Positions 1 through 12,724 of a stretch of 64,000 nt of DNA are shown here, piece by piece. The DNA is from Petrosia ficiformis. Lineage: Eukaryota > Porifera > Demospongiae > Haplosclerida > Petrosiidae. The first letter of the stretch is position 1. Each line of letters begins with the position of its first letter. A program made the position numbers and the translations under genes. The DNA lies in contig OX345641.1 of NCBI GenBank assembly GCA_947044365.1, forward strand, positions 2,919,460 through 2,983,459, given 5' to 3'. Below the pieces are notes generated by a model, which saw only the letters and a list, made by a program, of their open reading frames with translations, was not told the origin of the DNA and did no database searches.

Positions 1-175
1 ACATATGATATAGGTATAAGTATAGGTAAGAGAATGAGTATGTTATCGCATATGGTATAGGTATGATTACTGGTATGCTATTAAATATGGTATATATAGG
101 TATGATAACCAGTATAGGAATGAGTATCGATTTTGAGAATGAATCTGATGGCGACAAATTCTTTCTTCTCTGTAG

Positions 176-2998
176 GTAACATTCCAATGTTGTGATATTC
201 ATGAAGCACGACATTTATATGATCATCTCTGTGTGATATGTCCAATACTGGTAAATAAAAGAATGATTATTTGTATGAATGAGTGGCACTGAAAATGAAA
301 TGCATGCGAAATATAATTATGACTAGTTGACACCAAGAACTGTCTGTCATCAACAACTCCTGATTCAACCTATTAGTCAGCTAGTTAGAGCACATGCTAT
401 TAATTATTGTGGGTGTGTCATGGCCAAAGCTAGCTCGAAGGTACACTTTGAAGAAGCTTCTTTCAATGGATTGTAATTGTACAGAAAACAATGTGAAAAT
501 TTACCATGTCATATGTCATGGCATGGTGTCAAGCACTTGTGAATCTACGTACTACAAGTACTAGCAAGTGCTAAGTACAAAGTACAGACAATGTTTAGTG
601 GAAGGACTGAAGTACAAGTACATGTACTAACAAGTTTTGCTAAGTTATGTTATGTGGCAATTAGTTCACACAACATATTAATGTTCATGTTTGTGGTTAT
701 AATAATCGATTAGTACACCAATCACTTAAGTCACACTACGATTAGTCATTTAAGTCACATGACTGTTGGTAGATTAATCACCTAAGTCATATGACTATTG
801 ATAGATTAGTCACTTGAAAACCCCTGCCCAAGTACTCGTGACATCAAGTGAAGTTTAAGTTTCTTATCTTGATTCATTCTCATATAGTTGGCCATATCAG
901 CCGGTAGTCCTATGTATCGTGGTTATTTGGTGGATATAGATTGTCGTTATGATGTCATTTCTGATTCTGTAGATGACAGAACTGCTGAAGAAAGAGGACT
1001 AAAAGTAAGTTTTAATTATTAACAAGCACAATTTTGTTGTTCATGTACTCTCAGAGTTTCTTTGTTTCTTTCCTTTATTATTTATACAGTGTGGATCACA
1101 TCAGCTATCAAGCTAGGTTTTAGTAATTCCCTGTACACTAAGGTGTATGATATAATGGTATAGGCTCATTTTGAGGGGTAGAGTTAGACCAGTACTCCTA
1201 GTCATGCAGCACCAAACAGTTCCCATCATATTAATGTTCCTCCTGCTCAGTGTTGCATAACTTCAGTAGTAGACTGAATGGGAAACCACTTAGCCATTAC
1301 TGACTCCTTCAGTTCTTCTGAGTTCTTACTTATCATACTAAACATCATTACCATTCATCTTGACCTCTGACCTTTGTATAGAATGCCAGCAATGATCACC
1401 ACAAAACAATCATAGGGATGGATACTTTTCCTCCATTTAATTTTGCTTTGTTTGTTTTTCTTCTCCAGCCATTAAAGAATGATAAGTATGTAATTCCTCA
1501 GTCGAGATATGGATATGTGGATATGTATATAGCAAGTGATGAATATAATGATACTGAAGTACCCTATAATGAAACAGCTTATAAAACACTCAGAGATAAT
1601 GGTATAAAATTATAGCATCTGTCTATCAATTCATCCATTCGTTCACCCATCCATCCATCCATCTATCCATCAATCCATCCTTCCATCCATTCTTCCATCC
1701 ATCCATCCATCCATTCGTCCATCCATCCATCCATCTATCCACCCATCCATCCAATTCATCTATCCATCCATCCATCCATCCATCCATCCATCCATACATA
1801 CATGCATTCATCCATCCATCCATCCTTCCATCCAACCAACCATTCATTCATTCATTCATTCATTCATTCATTCATTCATTCATTCATTCTATTTACATTT
1901 AATATTATATCGTTTATGTATGTTTAAACTCTCTGTTAATCTATAGGAATAGATCATTTGTTAGCTAAACATGTTGCTCACTTGTTTATCAGAGATCCAG
2001 TCTCTCTCTTTAAGGAGATGTTAGATCAAGAAGTTGAAGATCATAGTGATCATTTTGAGGTAGTAATAATAATTAACTTTATGACAGATCTTATGATTTG
2101 GAGAGGCAAACATTCAAATGTAAATAAAAAAATTTTTAAAGTTTAGAATTCACTGATCCCTCAACTACTGGAGGTTTTAATTATTATAATAGTTATGTTC
2201 ACAACACTAATATATTATAATTATGATGAACATATCATTTTATTCACATTTTCAGAACATTCAGTCAACAAACTGGCAGACTATGCGTTTCAAGCCTCCA
2301 CCTCCAAACTCAACTATTGGATGGAGAGTAGAATTCAGGCCACTTGATGTATGATAAATTAGCAATAATGGACTAATTGTAACAAGAGTTTAGTACTCTA
2401 CTGTACAGCACAGCACTGTACAATACAGTACAGTATAGTACAATCAGTACAGTACAGTATGGTACAATACAGTACAGTACAGTACTCTACTGTACAGCAC
2501 AGTACTGTACAATACAGTACAGTACAGTACAGTATAGTACAGTACAATCAGTACAGTACAGTAGAGTACAATACAGTACAGTACAGCACAGCACAGTTCA
2601 GTACAGTAGAGTACAGCACAACACAGCACAGTACAGTAATATACAGTACAGTACAGTACAGCCCCAATTATGTATAGTTAAGTAATTAGATAACAGCACC
2701 AAATTATTTATAATTTAGAATTCAACCACCACTCTAAAATATCCTGGGCAGAACAATGATACAGTAATGTATAATGGTTGATTAATTTTACAGTTGCAGA
2801 TAACTGATTTTGAAAATGCAGCTTTTGTTGTATTTGTTGCACTTCTTACAAGAGCTATCCTCTCATTCAAACTCAACTTCTATATTCCAATATCAAAGGT
2901 ATAATTAATATGATAATTTATCTTTCTTGTGTGTGTTAAAAAAATTATTAGACAAAGAACACAATAATTAAAATTATTGTTATAATTCCAGAATAGCT

Positions 2999-3054
<56 letters not shown>

Positions 3055-6000
3055 TGATGGTGACATCATCCCTTTGATGTGGTGAGGTCTATATATTTTA
3101 TATAGACCTAAGAGGAAGTCTATATTTTTTAATATAGAAGTCTGACCACTTTGTGCACACTATGCAGGATATGTCACCATCATACAATATATTGTATATA
3201 GTATGCTAATAGGTCCTATATACAAAATATAGGACCCTTATATAATACATATATAGTACAATTATGACATCATCCTTTGATGTGGCTAGGTCTATATTCT
3301 GTATATAGGACCCAAAACAGGTCTATATTTGGAGATGTCACCATCATACAATATATTGTATATAGTATGCTAATAGGTCCTATATATATATATACTTGCA
3401 GGCTCGGGCTATATCACATCCTTGGACACAAAACTCAGGTCCTATATTTTGTATATAGGACCTATTAGCATACTATATAATATACCTATAATATAATATA
3501 TATATAATATAACATATATGTATATAATATATATATGTATGTATGTATTTATGTATGTATGTAATTAGTGTTCTACATTTTTAATATTAAGAATATGTTT
3601 TCGGTATAATAAACAATATACATAATGCTACATATACATACATGTGTATGTATGCATGTATTACACAGGTACATGCATACATACACATGTACGTATGTAT
3701 ATGTAGCATTATATCCATACATGTACATGCAAATTATATAATTATGTACAATGAAATACTAATCTAGGTGCAAGAAAATTTGAAAAATTCACAAGTCCGA
3801 GATGCTTTACACCGACAGAAATTTTATTTTCGTAAAAGCTTAGTACCTGAGGATGAAGAGGAGGAACCAAATGATGGTGAACAAGCTGCTAAAATGACAG
3901 CCGTTGGTGATACCAAATCTCATGAAGATGAGTATACACTAATGGATATTGATACTATCATGAATGGAAAGGTACTGTTTGTATTATCAATGAGTATTAT
4001 ACAGTCTGTTCACATTCACTATGTCCTTAAAATTATGATGTGATGACTTTATATGTAATATAGTGTAAATGTTTAATGTCATAAGGTTAATACATGATTA
4101 TACTGTAACTCAAAAATGAAGCAATGGATTGAAATTTGACATACACAATAAAGAACGGGAAGGATAATTATATGAAAATGGTGTAAGTAAAAAGATTGTT
4201 GGTCATTCCAAACTAAAGTTATGAGGAGCATTTTTCTGAGGACAAGGTGAATGTGAATGACCTTTAGTTTATGCATGTATGTACATATAACCATAATCAG
4301 TGTTCTGCCCACACTGGTCAGCACTGGTCAGGAATAACCACCACTCAGCATGAATTAAGCACCTCTCAGATAACACGTATATAGGCTACTGAGACAGAAT
4401 TAAGTTTAAACTGGGTAAACAGCACTAAATGCAAGTTAGAATCCAACCACCACTCTAAATATCCGGGCAGAACACTGCATAATCATAATGTATTATGTAA
4501 GTAACCAAATATGTAGGTATTTTTATGGTCCATAGAACCATCCCTTTGAATCATTTGAATCAGTGTTTTTGATAAGCTTATATGGCGCACCATTGACTTC
4601 TTTTTTGGCACAGCACAGTTATCTCTTTGGGCCAGTGGTGCAGTTAATTATGATTATATTGTCACTAACAGCATTAACTCTTTGTTGATTGGCTCAAAAT
4701 GTATTCCCAATGGTGCACACACTAACCATTGTTGGCTCATGCTTCAAAACTTATCAAAAACTCTGGTTTGAATCTATATTTGCTTTTGTCACGTACACTT
4801 TGTATACATAGTTAAAGAAGTCGTAACAAAGAGTTAATGCTGTTAGTGACAATATAATCATAATTAACTGCGCCGCTGGCCCAAAAAGAGAAATGTGCGG
4901 TGCCAAATAAGAAGCTCTTTGGACCAATGTTGTGCCATATGAGTTTATATGAGCTTATAAAAAAACACTGATGTACATCCATTCATTCATTCATTATCTA
5001 CTTCTATAGGGTGAATTTCCTGGAGTAATTCCACTAGTGAGAATGTATGTTAACAGTATTGATATTGATGTGGATACCAGATGCACTATTATGCAGTATT
5101 TACGACTCATTTCAAAAAGGGCATCAGGTTAACAATTGTGTTGGGAATTACAATGCAGAGTTATTTTCATTTATGTTAAGTACAAATCTAAACTCTGTTA
5201 GGGCTGGTTCACAAAATGACGCAAGCCTTGCTTTGCGTCAGTTGCGATGTGATAAAATTCTGAAAACTGATTGGTCAAATGCAACACAGCTGATGCAAAG
5301 ATAGAATCAGATCTTATTCTTGCGTTACGTTGCGTCTGACGGCATTAAAAGAAGCGCATCATTTCACAATTCAACACACTTACGCAACGTAAGGCCTTGC
5401 GTCATTTTGTGAACCAGCCTTTATGCTTAGGAAGTCCATTGGTAGTTGGTTCCATTAAACCCCTCCTTTTTCAGTTAGTCACTTAATTGGATTATTTTGT
5501 GTTAATTATGAATATTTTGGTTAATTTAAATGTATGTTTCTGCATTCTCGTGAGTTTTTCAGTAACGAGCACCTGTGCTTTCCATAGGTGGAGCATTACA
5601 TGACATTTTTCTTGAACCCACTACTGGTGTGTTGGCATATTGCATTGAAGTTGTTGTAATTTTTATGCATGGAATTATTTTATAGAATCACTTTATTTTA
5701 GATGGAAATCTAAACCCATGCATGTTTGTACTTCAAGTAAAATAGAGAACTCTAAGTACATGGACTAACAATAATGAGTAGTTTAGTACATGTGCCAAGA
5801 ATTCTCATCTTACCTATTTTTAATCAATATGTTCTTAATATACATGTATTGGGATTTCTGTTATACTTATACATGTACATTATTAGTGTTGTTTTAGTAT
5901 GACAATAATGACCACGTTTAGTTATAGTTTTCAATAGTTTCAAGTCATAGTAAGTTTAATTAACTAAATTAATACTAGGCTTACTAAAAGGGTTTTAGTT

Positions 6001-6679
6001 TAAGTTAACTAACTAAAATCTAAATAACTTTGTTCAAGTCCCACTTGTACTCCAAATAGTTCCCACTTTGCTGGTATCTCAGCACCGACAAGATCACTCA
6101 ATTTTGAAATATCAGGTGCACTTTGTAATAAGGAATCTGTGGTAAAAATAAGTGGAACTTCCTTAGCATTGAAATGAAATTATAATTAAAAGAATGAAAG
6201 TGAAATTTAACACACTTCAAATTTAATAAGAGTATTAATACAACCCATTATTGGGCAATTTTCGTTTTAGTTGGTTATACATGTACGTAGTTATTACAGT
6301 CGACTTGTAATTTAGTTATAGTTAACTAAAAGTCAAATATTAAAAGGGGTTTTAGTAATAGTTATAGTTAACTAAAACAACACTAATCTACATATGTTTA
6401 GAGTTACATGTATTTACATGTATTTTAGGCGAGTTAATGACTACAGCTAGTTGGATGAGACAGTTTGTCACTAATCATCCAGAATATAAACACGATTCTG
6501 TTGTGAATGACAAAATCAATTACGACTTGATGTCAAAAATAAGAGATCTTTCTGAAGGAAAGTGTACTTGTCCCGAGCTTACTGGGAAAATAGTGTCTAG
6601 AGCATCGCTCAATCGGGTTCCATGTCCAGAACCTTCTGTGATAAAGACTGAAGGAGTGGGTCAGGAGTCGAAACCTTAA
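176..6679 (+). CDS. GCLC: Glutamate-cysteine ligase catalytic subunit, 3' nine exons (5' part outside window)
   Basis: Catalyses the ATP-dependent joining of glutamate and cysteine, the rate-limiting step of cytosolic glutathione synthesis. Nine exons read in phase: 176-250, 888-1004, 1469-1601, 1947-2059, 2256-2348, 2794-2898, 3768-3971, 5010-5127 and 6429-6679 (stop at 6677-6679), giving 402 residues. Animal GCLC is about 640 aa, so roughly the first 235 residues lie upstream of the window. Family blocks seen in order: PMYRGY and SVDDRT (exon 2), [10 protein letters not shown] (exon 4), [12 protein letters not shown] and [10 protein letters not shown] (exon 5), [10 protein letters not shown] (exon 6), DVDTRC (exon 8), GELMT and CPELTGK (exon 9). 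All introns are GT-AG and no lesion was found. Introns hold microsatellites and MITEs, listed separately. The family assignment is very secure; the exon borders are read by eye. Confidence 0.96.
1620..1892. repeat. (ATCC)n / (ATTC)n tetranucleotide microsatellite
   Basis: A long run of catc-catc units with scattered variants passes into a pure ATTC run at about 1845-1890, all inside a GCLC intron. The long open frame on the minus strand here ([12 protein letters not shown] peptide) is only translated repeat. Confidence 0.95.
2395..2665. repeat. GTACA-type short tandem repeat in GCLC intron
   Basis: Imperfect pentamer repeat (gtaca/gtaga/gcaca variants), about 270 bp, close to palindromic because GTAC is self-complementary. 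Open frames on both strands here are artefacts. Confidence 0.9.
3004..3530. repeat. TA microsatellite plus palindromic repeat cluster
   Basis: A (TA)n run (3004-3050) is followed by nested inverted repeats. 'ggtcctatat' and its complement occur repeatedly (near 3210-3235, 3376-3386, 3439-3470), and 'gtgacatcat' pairs with 'gatgtcaccatcat'. The copies alternate in orientation, as expected for decayed fold-back MITEs. No coding capacity. It lies in the GCLC intron between exons 2794-2898 and 3768-3971. Confidence 0.6.
4562..4975. mobile_element. Rearranged hAT-like MITE (CAGTGTTTTTGATAAG family)
   Basis: Two facing partial copies of a roughly 220-bp element. The outer ends read 'cagtgtttttgataagc' and, at the right, the complement ending in 'aaaaacactg'. 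Inner parts such as 'gttagtgacaatataatc' occur in both halves in opposite orientation. Single copies sit at 39663-39883 and 48382-48602. The CAGTG terminus suggests a hAT-type element; this is inference. Confidence 0.6.
5201..5420. mobile_element. PIF/Harbinger-like MITE (220 bp)
   Basis: The ends are inverted repeats of about 25 bp beginning GGGCTGGTTCACAAAATGAC (right end ggctggttcacaaaatgacg on the other strand). They are flanked by the trinucleotide TTA at 5198-5200 and 5421-5423. A G-rich TIR with a TWA target duplication is typical of non-autonomous Harbinger elements. It sits just after GCLC exon 5010-5127 and carries no gene. Confidence 0.75.
5884..6388. mobile_element. MITE with TTAGTGTTGTTTTAGT termini
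   Basis: Ends 'tagtgttgttttagtat' and 'aactaaaacaacactaa' are inverted repeats; the interior is rich in 'gttaactaaa' motifs. Shorter relatives lie in the ACOX copies (12725-13013 and 41671-41946) and a fragment near 58560. Non-coding, in the last GCLC intron. Confidence 0.65.
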
Positions 6680-7419
6680 GTAACTAAGAGCGATGGAAGA
6701 AACCCTAAAGTCTAAGCTACATTTTTTTTCATTATGATCAAGAAATTTTTAAAATAATTTTTGAGTAGTACTTTTTTTTATAGCATTATTCGTTCATATT
6801 CATTATTCCATAATAGCTGCTGAAGTAGTAATTATAATGATTAATAATTAAATTACCTTTGTGGTTTTCATGTAGACAAGGAAGTAAAATTGATGTTCAA
6901 ATATTTCGTTGTAACTATAATAAAAGACCTAATTATTCACATTAATTAATTGTGTGTTTGCACGGGTGTACGTAATTACGTATTTTCATGAATATGTAAC
7001 TATCAAAGTACATGTTTTCCATAAATAAATATGAAATGTATAATAATATGTAACTATATCTATGCACAGCAAATAACTTACTCTGGCTGCAGTCAGACTA
7101 CAAAATATAAGTACATATATGTATATATCAAATGTGACTGTGTTGCAAAAAATCAACTGTTTAGCAAATGGTTGGTATTTGGCTATTTTATATATCCAGG
7201 AAGATTACTAATTTAGTTTCTTAGATTACTAATTTAGTCTCTTAGATTACTTATATGGAAGTGGTTTGTTTAATTTTAGGTTCTACGTTAACCTCCCAAC
7301 CTTGTTTGCATGCTTTTAGGGTTTTGACGTCCCTACATCTTCCTTCATTTTTATTGAAAATGTTTTTATTATTCTTGTTATATATAAAACCGAAATCAAT
7401 GCATTAAATTATTTCAGCG
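6680..7419. other. Intergenic, no gene seen
   Basis: AT-rich 3' flank of GCLC with the poly(A) signal near 6920, then unclassified sequence up to the retroelement. The 61-codon open frame at 7031-7216 has no recognisable features and is probably chance. Confidence 0.6.
6919..6924 (+). terminator. Poly(A) signal of GCLC
   Basis: AATAAA lies 240 bases after the GCLC stop codon, in AT-rich sequence before the retroelement. It is the first canonical hexamer noticed downstream, so it is the likely 3' end of the transcript. Confidence 0.5.
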
Positions 7420-7704
7420 AACATATAGTTCAAGGAGTTCCAGTGGTGTGTCCTTGTCCAAAATATCTTGATTTGTACAGGATCTCACTTCAATATACTC
7501 TGTAGTACTTTCACAAAGTGACTTAGAAAACCAAGGCAGGTTAGGATCAAAGGAAAGTGTAAGACCTACCATTGTAACCTACTTAAGAAATATGTCGTTC
7601 GTGATGAGACAGATGATAAAGAAGCAACTGATGTGAGCGGCTCTGTCCTGGAAGTGACTGGTGCTGCAATTATAGAATTCTCCTAGAGTACCAGTGATGA
7701 TGCA

Positions 7705-8475
7705 GTGGATGACGATAATCTATTAGAACTTGGTGTTTGCCAGTCCAAGGAGTCAGTAGCAGATGTGAGATACGGTCAACAGCTCACTCTTGATCAGCAG
7801 CAAGAACTGCAATCAGTCATATCCGAATACAAGCATATTTTTACGGATTTACCGGGAACCACAGATCTCATCAAACACCATGTCAATGTCACTTGCAGTG
7901 ACCCTGTCCGATCTAAACCGTACCCCATACCATACAGGATGAGGGAAATGCTCAAGAATGATATACGAGACATGCTGAGAATGAGGGTCATCAGAAGGTC
8001 GACATCACCATATGCATCCCCAGTAGTAATCGTACGTAAAAAGGATGGTTCGAATCGTGTGTGCGTCGATTATCGGAAATTGAATAAAATCACCATTTTT
8101 GATCCAGAACCCATGGGAACCGCTGATGAGATATTTCACAAGCTCAGTAGAGACAAATACTTCTCCAAAATTGACCTGAGCAAGGGATACTGGCAGGTAC
8201 CAGTAGCAGAAGCCGACATTGCCAAAACAGCATTTATTACACCAGATGGGTCATACGAGTTCCTAAAGATGCCCTTCGGAATGATGAATTCTGGAGCTAC
8301 ACTTGTGAGAGGTATGAAGAAGCTTCTGTATGGATTGCAAAGTGTTGACAGCATAGTTGATGACATCTTGGTACATACAACAACACTGAGTGAGCACGTT
8401 TGTCTATTGAAAAATTTGTTCCAAAGGTATAAGAGAGCAAATCTTACAGCTAGACCCTCGAAGTGCAAAGTGTGA
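7705..8475 (+). pseudogene. Retroelement reverse transcriptase, broken
   Basis: Frame of 256 codons for the palm/fingers of a gypsy-type reverse transcriptase that copies element RNA into DNA. Seen in order: KPYPIPYRMRE, a VCVDYRKLN block, SKIDLSKGYWQVPV (first catalytic Asp), and the active-site block as IVDDILVHT, where the family normally has YVDD. The frame ends directly after TARPSKC, where about 20 residues linking to the connection domain are missing. The next domain continues in another frame from 8463. The Tyr change, frame break and lost segment together indicate a dead copy. Confidence 0.88.
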
Positions 8476-9110
8476 TTGGACTGCATGAAGAAAATGTAGC
8501 GAAAATCAGAGATGCTCCAAGACCTCGAACCAAGAAGGAAATTCGATCATTTTTAGGGCTAACAGGGTTCTACCGAAGCTACCTTCCAAACTATGCAGCT
8601 ATAGCTGCGCCTCTTTCGGATCTTACCCGGAAAGGACTACCAAACGTAATAGTATGGGGGGACGCCCAAGAAAAGACATACATTACCCTCAAACACCTTC
8701 TCACTAGCCAGCCTGTTCTGAAATTACCAGACCCAGACAGATTGTATATATTGAGAACTGATGCATCTGATGCTGGAATAGGAGCCATTCTGTTACAAGA
8801 GTATGATGGTACATTGTATCCAGTCAGCTTTGCAAGTAAGAAGTTGACAGATAGAGAGAAGAACTACTCAACAATGGAGAAGGAGTGTCTGGCCGTTGTA
8901 TGGGGCGTCAGGAGATTTATGCTGTATTTGTATGGACAGGAATTTGTACTACAAACAGATCACGAGCCATTGCTGTACATCAACAAAGCAAAACTTCTAA
9001 ACGGACGAATCATGAGATGGGCGATGTTCCTCCAAAACTATAGAATCAAGATTGAGTCTATTAAAGGACGTGATAATATTGGAGCAGACTATTTAAGCAG
9101 GGTGAACTAA
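8463..9110 (+). pseudogene. Retroelement connection domain and RNase H
   Basis: Frame of 215 codons, +1/-1 shifted from the upstream RT frame. It begins with the thumb/connection motif RSFLGLTGFYRSYLPN and continues into RNase H: LRTDASDAGIGAILLQ (first Asp), TMEKECLAVVW (Glu), LQTDHEPLLY (Asp), and ends GADYLSRVN then stop. RNase H degrades the RNA strand of the RNA:DNA hybrid. The RNase H part itself looks intact. No zinc-binding HHCC or DDE integrase sequence follows; the purine tract and LTR start within 60 bp. Confidence 0.88.
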
Positions 9111-9169
9111 TCAACATGTTTATGTAATTATTCTGAAATTTTGTAAAATTTCCCTGAAGGAGGGAGTGA

Positions 9170-9373
9170 TGTCACAATCTACAGACTCATTGTCCCCTAA
9201 AAGTACAATATCATGTTTGTCTTATTAATATTACAATGTTATTTCTGTTAAACACCTACAATTCTTATTGTTGTAACAGAGTCGTTATTATATTTCAGTT
9301 GTCTATAAATAATCTGATTTCTTTGAATAAAAGTTAGTCGTTGCTTAAATCAGTTTATAGTGAACCCGTGACA
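9170..9373 (+). repeat. 3' LTR of the gypsy-type element (~204 bp)
   Basis: Begins TGTCAC and ends GTGACA (perfect short inverted repeat, TG...CA), directly preceded by a purine-rich priming tract (gaaggagggagtga). Contains a TATA-like ctataaat at 9303-9310 and AATAAA at 9326-9331, the expected promoter and polyadenylation elements. The partner 5' LTR was not found in the window. Confidence 0.75.
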
Positions 9374-9384
9374 ACGTGATTTGC

Positions 9385-10180
9385 TTTCTGACTTCTCATT
9401 TCTGCATTTTGCACTACAAAGACCAGATTCAAAAAGCAGATTGCAGAAAGCAGATTTTCAGAAAGATGATTTCAGATTTTGACATTTTCGGTTATATATA
9501 ATTAATATTATATGAATTATCAATATGAAGCATGTAGAAAAATGTGTTGGTTTAGTTAGGCGTGGCCAGATTCTTGCAAGGATCAGGCCACGCCTGGCTA
9601 AATCGATCCCTAAATCGTTTACCAGATCGGTTTCCAGATCGATCACTAAATCGGTTACTAGATCGGTACCTATGGTGGCCCAGAACATAGTTACCAGATT
9701 GATCATTAAATTGGTCACTAAATCGGTTACCAGATCGGTGACTAAACCGGTTACCAGATTGATCACTAGATCGGTTACCAGATCGATCACTAGATCGGTT
9801 ACCAGATCGACCACTAAATCGGTTACCAGATCAGTCACCAGATCGGTTGCCACTAAATCAGTTATAGGGATACTTTTCTCTCTCTTTATAATTATATCTA
9901 CTTATTATTTTAAACACTTGTTGAATATTCAGTCATTCACTATAGCAACACAACTATCTGGCTGGAAAAATAGTTGCTTGTTCTAGATACCAAGTTAGTT
10001 GGCTAAATACGAATGTACAAAATTGGCCAAAACACAATTTGCTTTCTGAATTCTCATTTCTGCATTTTGCACTACAAAAAGCAGATTTCAAATTGCAAAA
10101 AGCAGATAAGCAGATTTTCACATTTCAGATTTTAGAAACCAGAAATCTGTGGTTATAATTAATATTATAAAATTATTTAT
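9385..10180. repeat. Direct repeats around a 24-bp-period minisatellite
   Basis: A 'tttgctttctga.ttctcatttc' segment with several 'aaagcagatt' repeats occurs at about 9380-9515 and again at 10030-10180. Between them, 9600-9860 is a minisatellite of 'atcggttaccagatcg' and 'atcactaa' units. Its regularity keeps both strands open, creating false frames (TDLVTDLV and SVTRSVTR peptides). 9540-9600 contains a short inverted repeat (ggccacgcctgg). Confidence 0.75.
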
Positions 10181-10581
10181 AAAATAATTATTAATATTCA
10201 TCATGCATGTGGAGTAGAGAAATTAGCCATAATTATGAGCAAATTAGTGGGAAACTGAGAATACATTGTCCAGAAATACGAATGGATCTTTCATCTAGAG
10301 TGTCAGAAGGTATGAATGCAGTTGCCAACGTTAGTTCACAATTATTATAAAAATCTACAATCTCAAGACATGAATGCATAAGACAAAATGCTGTGTATTG
10401 TACAATTGGGGACTCACTCAATGATCACTTGATGCAAAATCATATAAAATTATATATACCATTTTTCATTTATCACACATACCGTATTAGAAATTATTAC
10501 ATGTATACTAAAACCTGTTCCACTAAACTAAGCTTAATAAATAAAACAGTCATAACTTTTCATAATAGACATATTACATAT
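9905..10581. other. Duplicated intergenic block next to ACOX copy 1
   Basis: Not coding. 'cagtcattcactat' and 'cacaactatctgg' near 9940 match 37630-37665 and, inverted, 62150-62185. 10400-10580 matches 39120-39290. This is the spacer between a ZU5-UPA-Death gene and ACOX, so the tandem duplication reaches at least to 9.9 kb although the Death gene itself is absent here. Confidence 0.7.
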
Positions 10582-12724
10582 TCATAGTTTAGCTTTATTC
10601 TTCTTTAAAACACCTTGTAAGTATTTCTTGTATGTTTCATGAACCTAAAAGATGGTAAGAGAAGAGTGTGAACCAATTCCAGTATTATAAGCAAGAGAAA
10701 TACATGTATGGAGAAAAATGAGAAGATGTAGATGGTCAGCACCATAGTAGACTGACCACTACATGAAATATCATGATTAAAATTAGGCATAGTCAAGGTG
10801 TATTGACTCATAAGAAGTGGGCATGCAATTACTATAATTTTCATAACAATTAACAGATGTCACACCATTTATGTATACATGCATGCATAATTATACTACT
10901 GTTACTATTTTTAAGTTTTAACCTTTTGAATTTATTCATAATACTTTGCCATATGTACCCCACATGTACATATATACCATACTATTTAACTATTTGCTAC
11001 TAAAACACATTTTGAGAGTATTTTGATAATCTTCACTTTTCCATGAGTTAGTCCACTATGACTCACAACTCTTCATTAATATTAATACAGTACATATTAC
11101 AACTGTATAGTTACTGTACCTCTGTTTTGTTTCTTGGAGCTCTCAAAGCCCATTCATACAAATGTCTGTATACATCACCATCATAACGACCTAGAGCTGA
11201 GTTAAGAATCTGATCATGAAAATCAAATGCATCAACTAAAGGAACTGCTTCTGGACTGATCATGAGTGTGTGGATAGAGGAGAGACAAAAGGGGATATGA
11301 TTATAAATCAATGTGTGTGAGTGAGAGAGAGGTAGAAAGTGAATCTAGTCTAGGGTTTAGGGTTTACTTAGACCCTCCATCTGACCTAACAGGAGGTAAG
11401 TATCTAGAAGCAAGTCTACTTACTGCTCCATTTCAGTACCATAATTATAGTGGTCAATGAATGGAATGCCAGTGATTGGCCAGTCAAAAGGATTTGGATG
11501 TTCATGATGCAAGTATATGTAGGTGGAGCAAATCAGTTGACAGTCATTTTACTTGAATATGGGAGATCTAAGGATGAGAATAGACTAGACAGAAAGCCTT
11601 GTACTTTGGACAACAAAGCATAATCAAACATGTCTCTTTACTTTTGAGTAGTATCATACAAATGCATTTTCAAACAGTGTTATCACAGACCAAAGTACAA
11701 TGCTCTCATCTTCTTTGGTCTTACACTGTACATGTAGATAATTTACTGACAGTACACACATTGACCATTATATAAACATTGTGGTACTGCTACATTCCAG
11801 AGGGTATGAAGAGAATAACAATAGAAGCTTACCGAATAGTTCGAAGAAGAAAGTAGAGATGTTCTCTAGCTTTTGTCAACTGATCAGTTGACAAATAGCC
11901 ATCCTATATATGTAATAATAATTATAATAATAATCCACATGTGATATTAAATGTCATGGATTACTTTGATATTGATCGAACCCAAACCTACCCACAACCC
12001 CAAATCAACAACGTAATGATATTCATAAGACATTGATGGCATTTTTGCACATTAATATACAATGAGCTAGTATCTGTTAAGTTAGTTACCATAGTGAATT
12101 CTCCAGAGTATTGTACAATACCAAACACAGCATATAGTGAACAGAGAGCACGTAGTATAGTTAAGTTATTATCATTCACTTCTGCAGTCTGTAATGCAGA
12201 CTGAAATGCATTGAGTACTGCATAATGACAGTGAGCCTGAGGGAGAGAGGAAGAGGGAGAAAGAGGAAAGGATGAAGACGGACGGACATGCAGATAGAGA
12301 GACACAATATCATATATGACTCAATTTGTGAAAACCCACTTGTGACACATAATAATTCTGAAAAACTGCTTACTTTGAATACTCACTATTTGCACATTTT
12401 GTACAGGAAACTAAATTTCATTGTCTTCCTGTGAAAAATGGCTCTATAGCAAGTGTTTAAAGGTAAGCATTGTTTGCTCAAAATGATTTTCATACATGTA
12501 CATGTAAATTGGGTCACATACATGTATGATACATGCATATACTATATCTCACTCTTGCTGCAACAGTCCAATCAACAGAAGAATAGTTCCATGCTGCAAC
12601 ATTATCCATCCCCGTTCCTGTTCCATCTTGGTATCGGCGTGAGGCTATTTCAACTAGTCTGTATATAATGATGCAAAACTTTACATGTATATACACATAC
12701 ATGTACATACACATACATGTATAT

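Larger units (their letters stand above)
7420..9373 (+). mobile_element. Degraded Ty3/gypsy-type LTR retroelement (3' part)
   Basis: Contains reverse transcriptase and RNase H reading frames, a purine-rich tract (about 9157-9168) and a 3' LTR. No 5' LTR, gag, protease or integrase is recognisable; the left boundary is uncertain. RNase H is the last coding domain before the purine tract and LTR, which is not the usual gypsy order (see findings). A pol-like peptide (LLELGVCQSKESV) is open from about 7700 and is interrupted by stops upstream. Confidence 0.85.

Noticed and set aside
9458..9986. 131- and 153-codon opposite-strand ORFs with TDLV or SVTR repeats
   Set aside because: Produced by the minisatellite; both strands open over the same bases.
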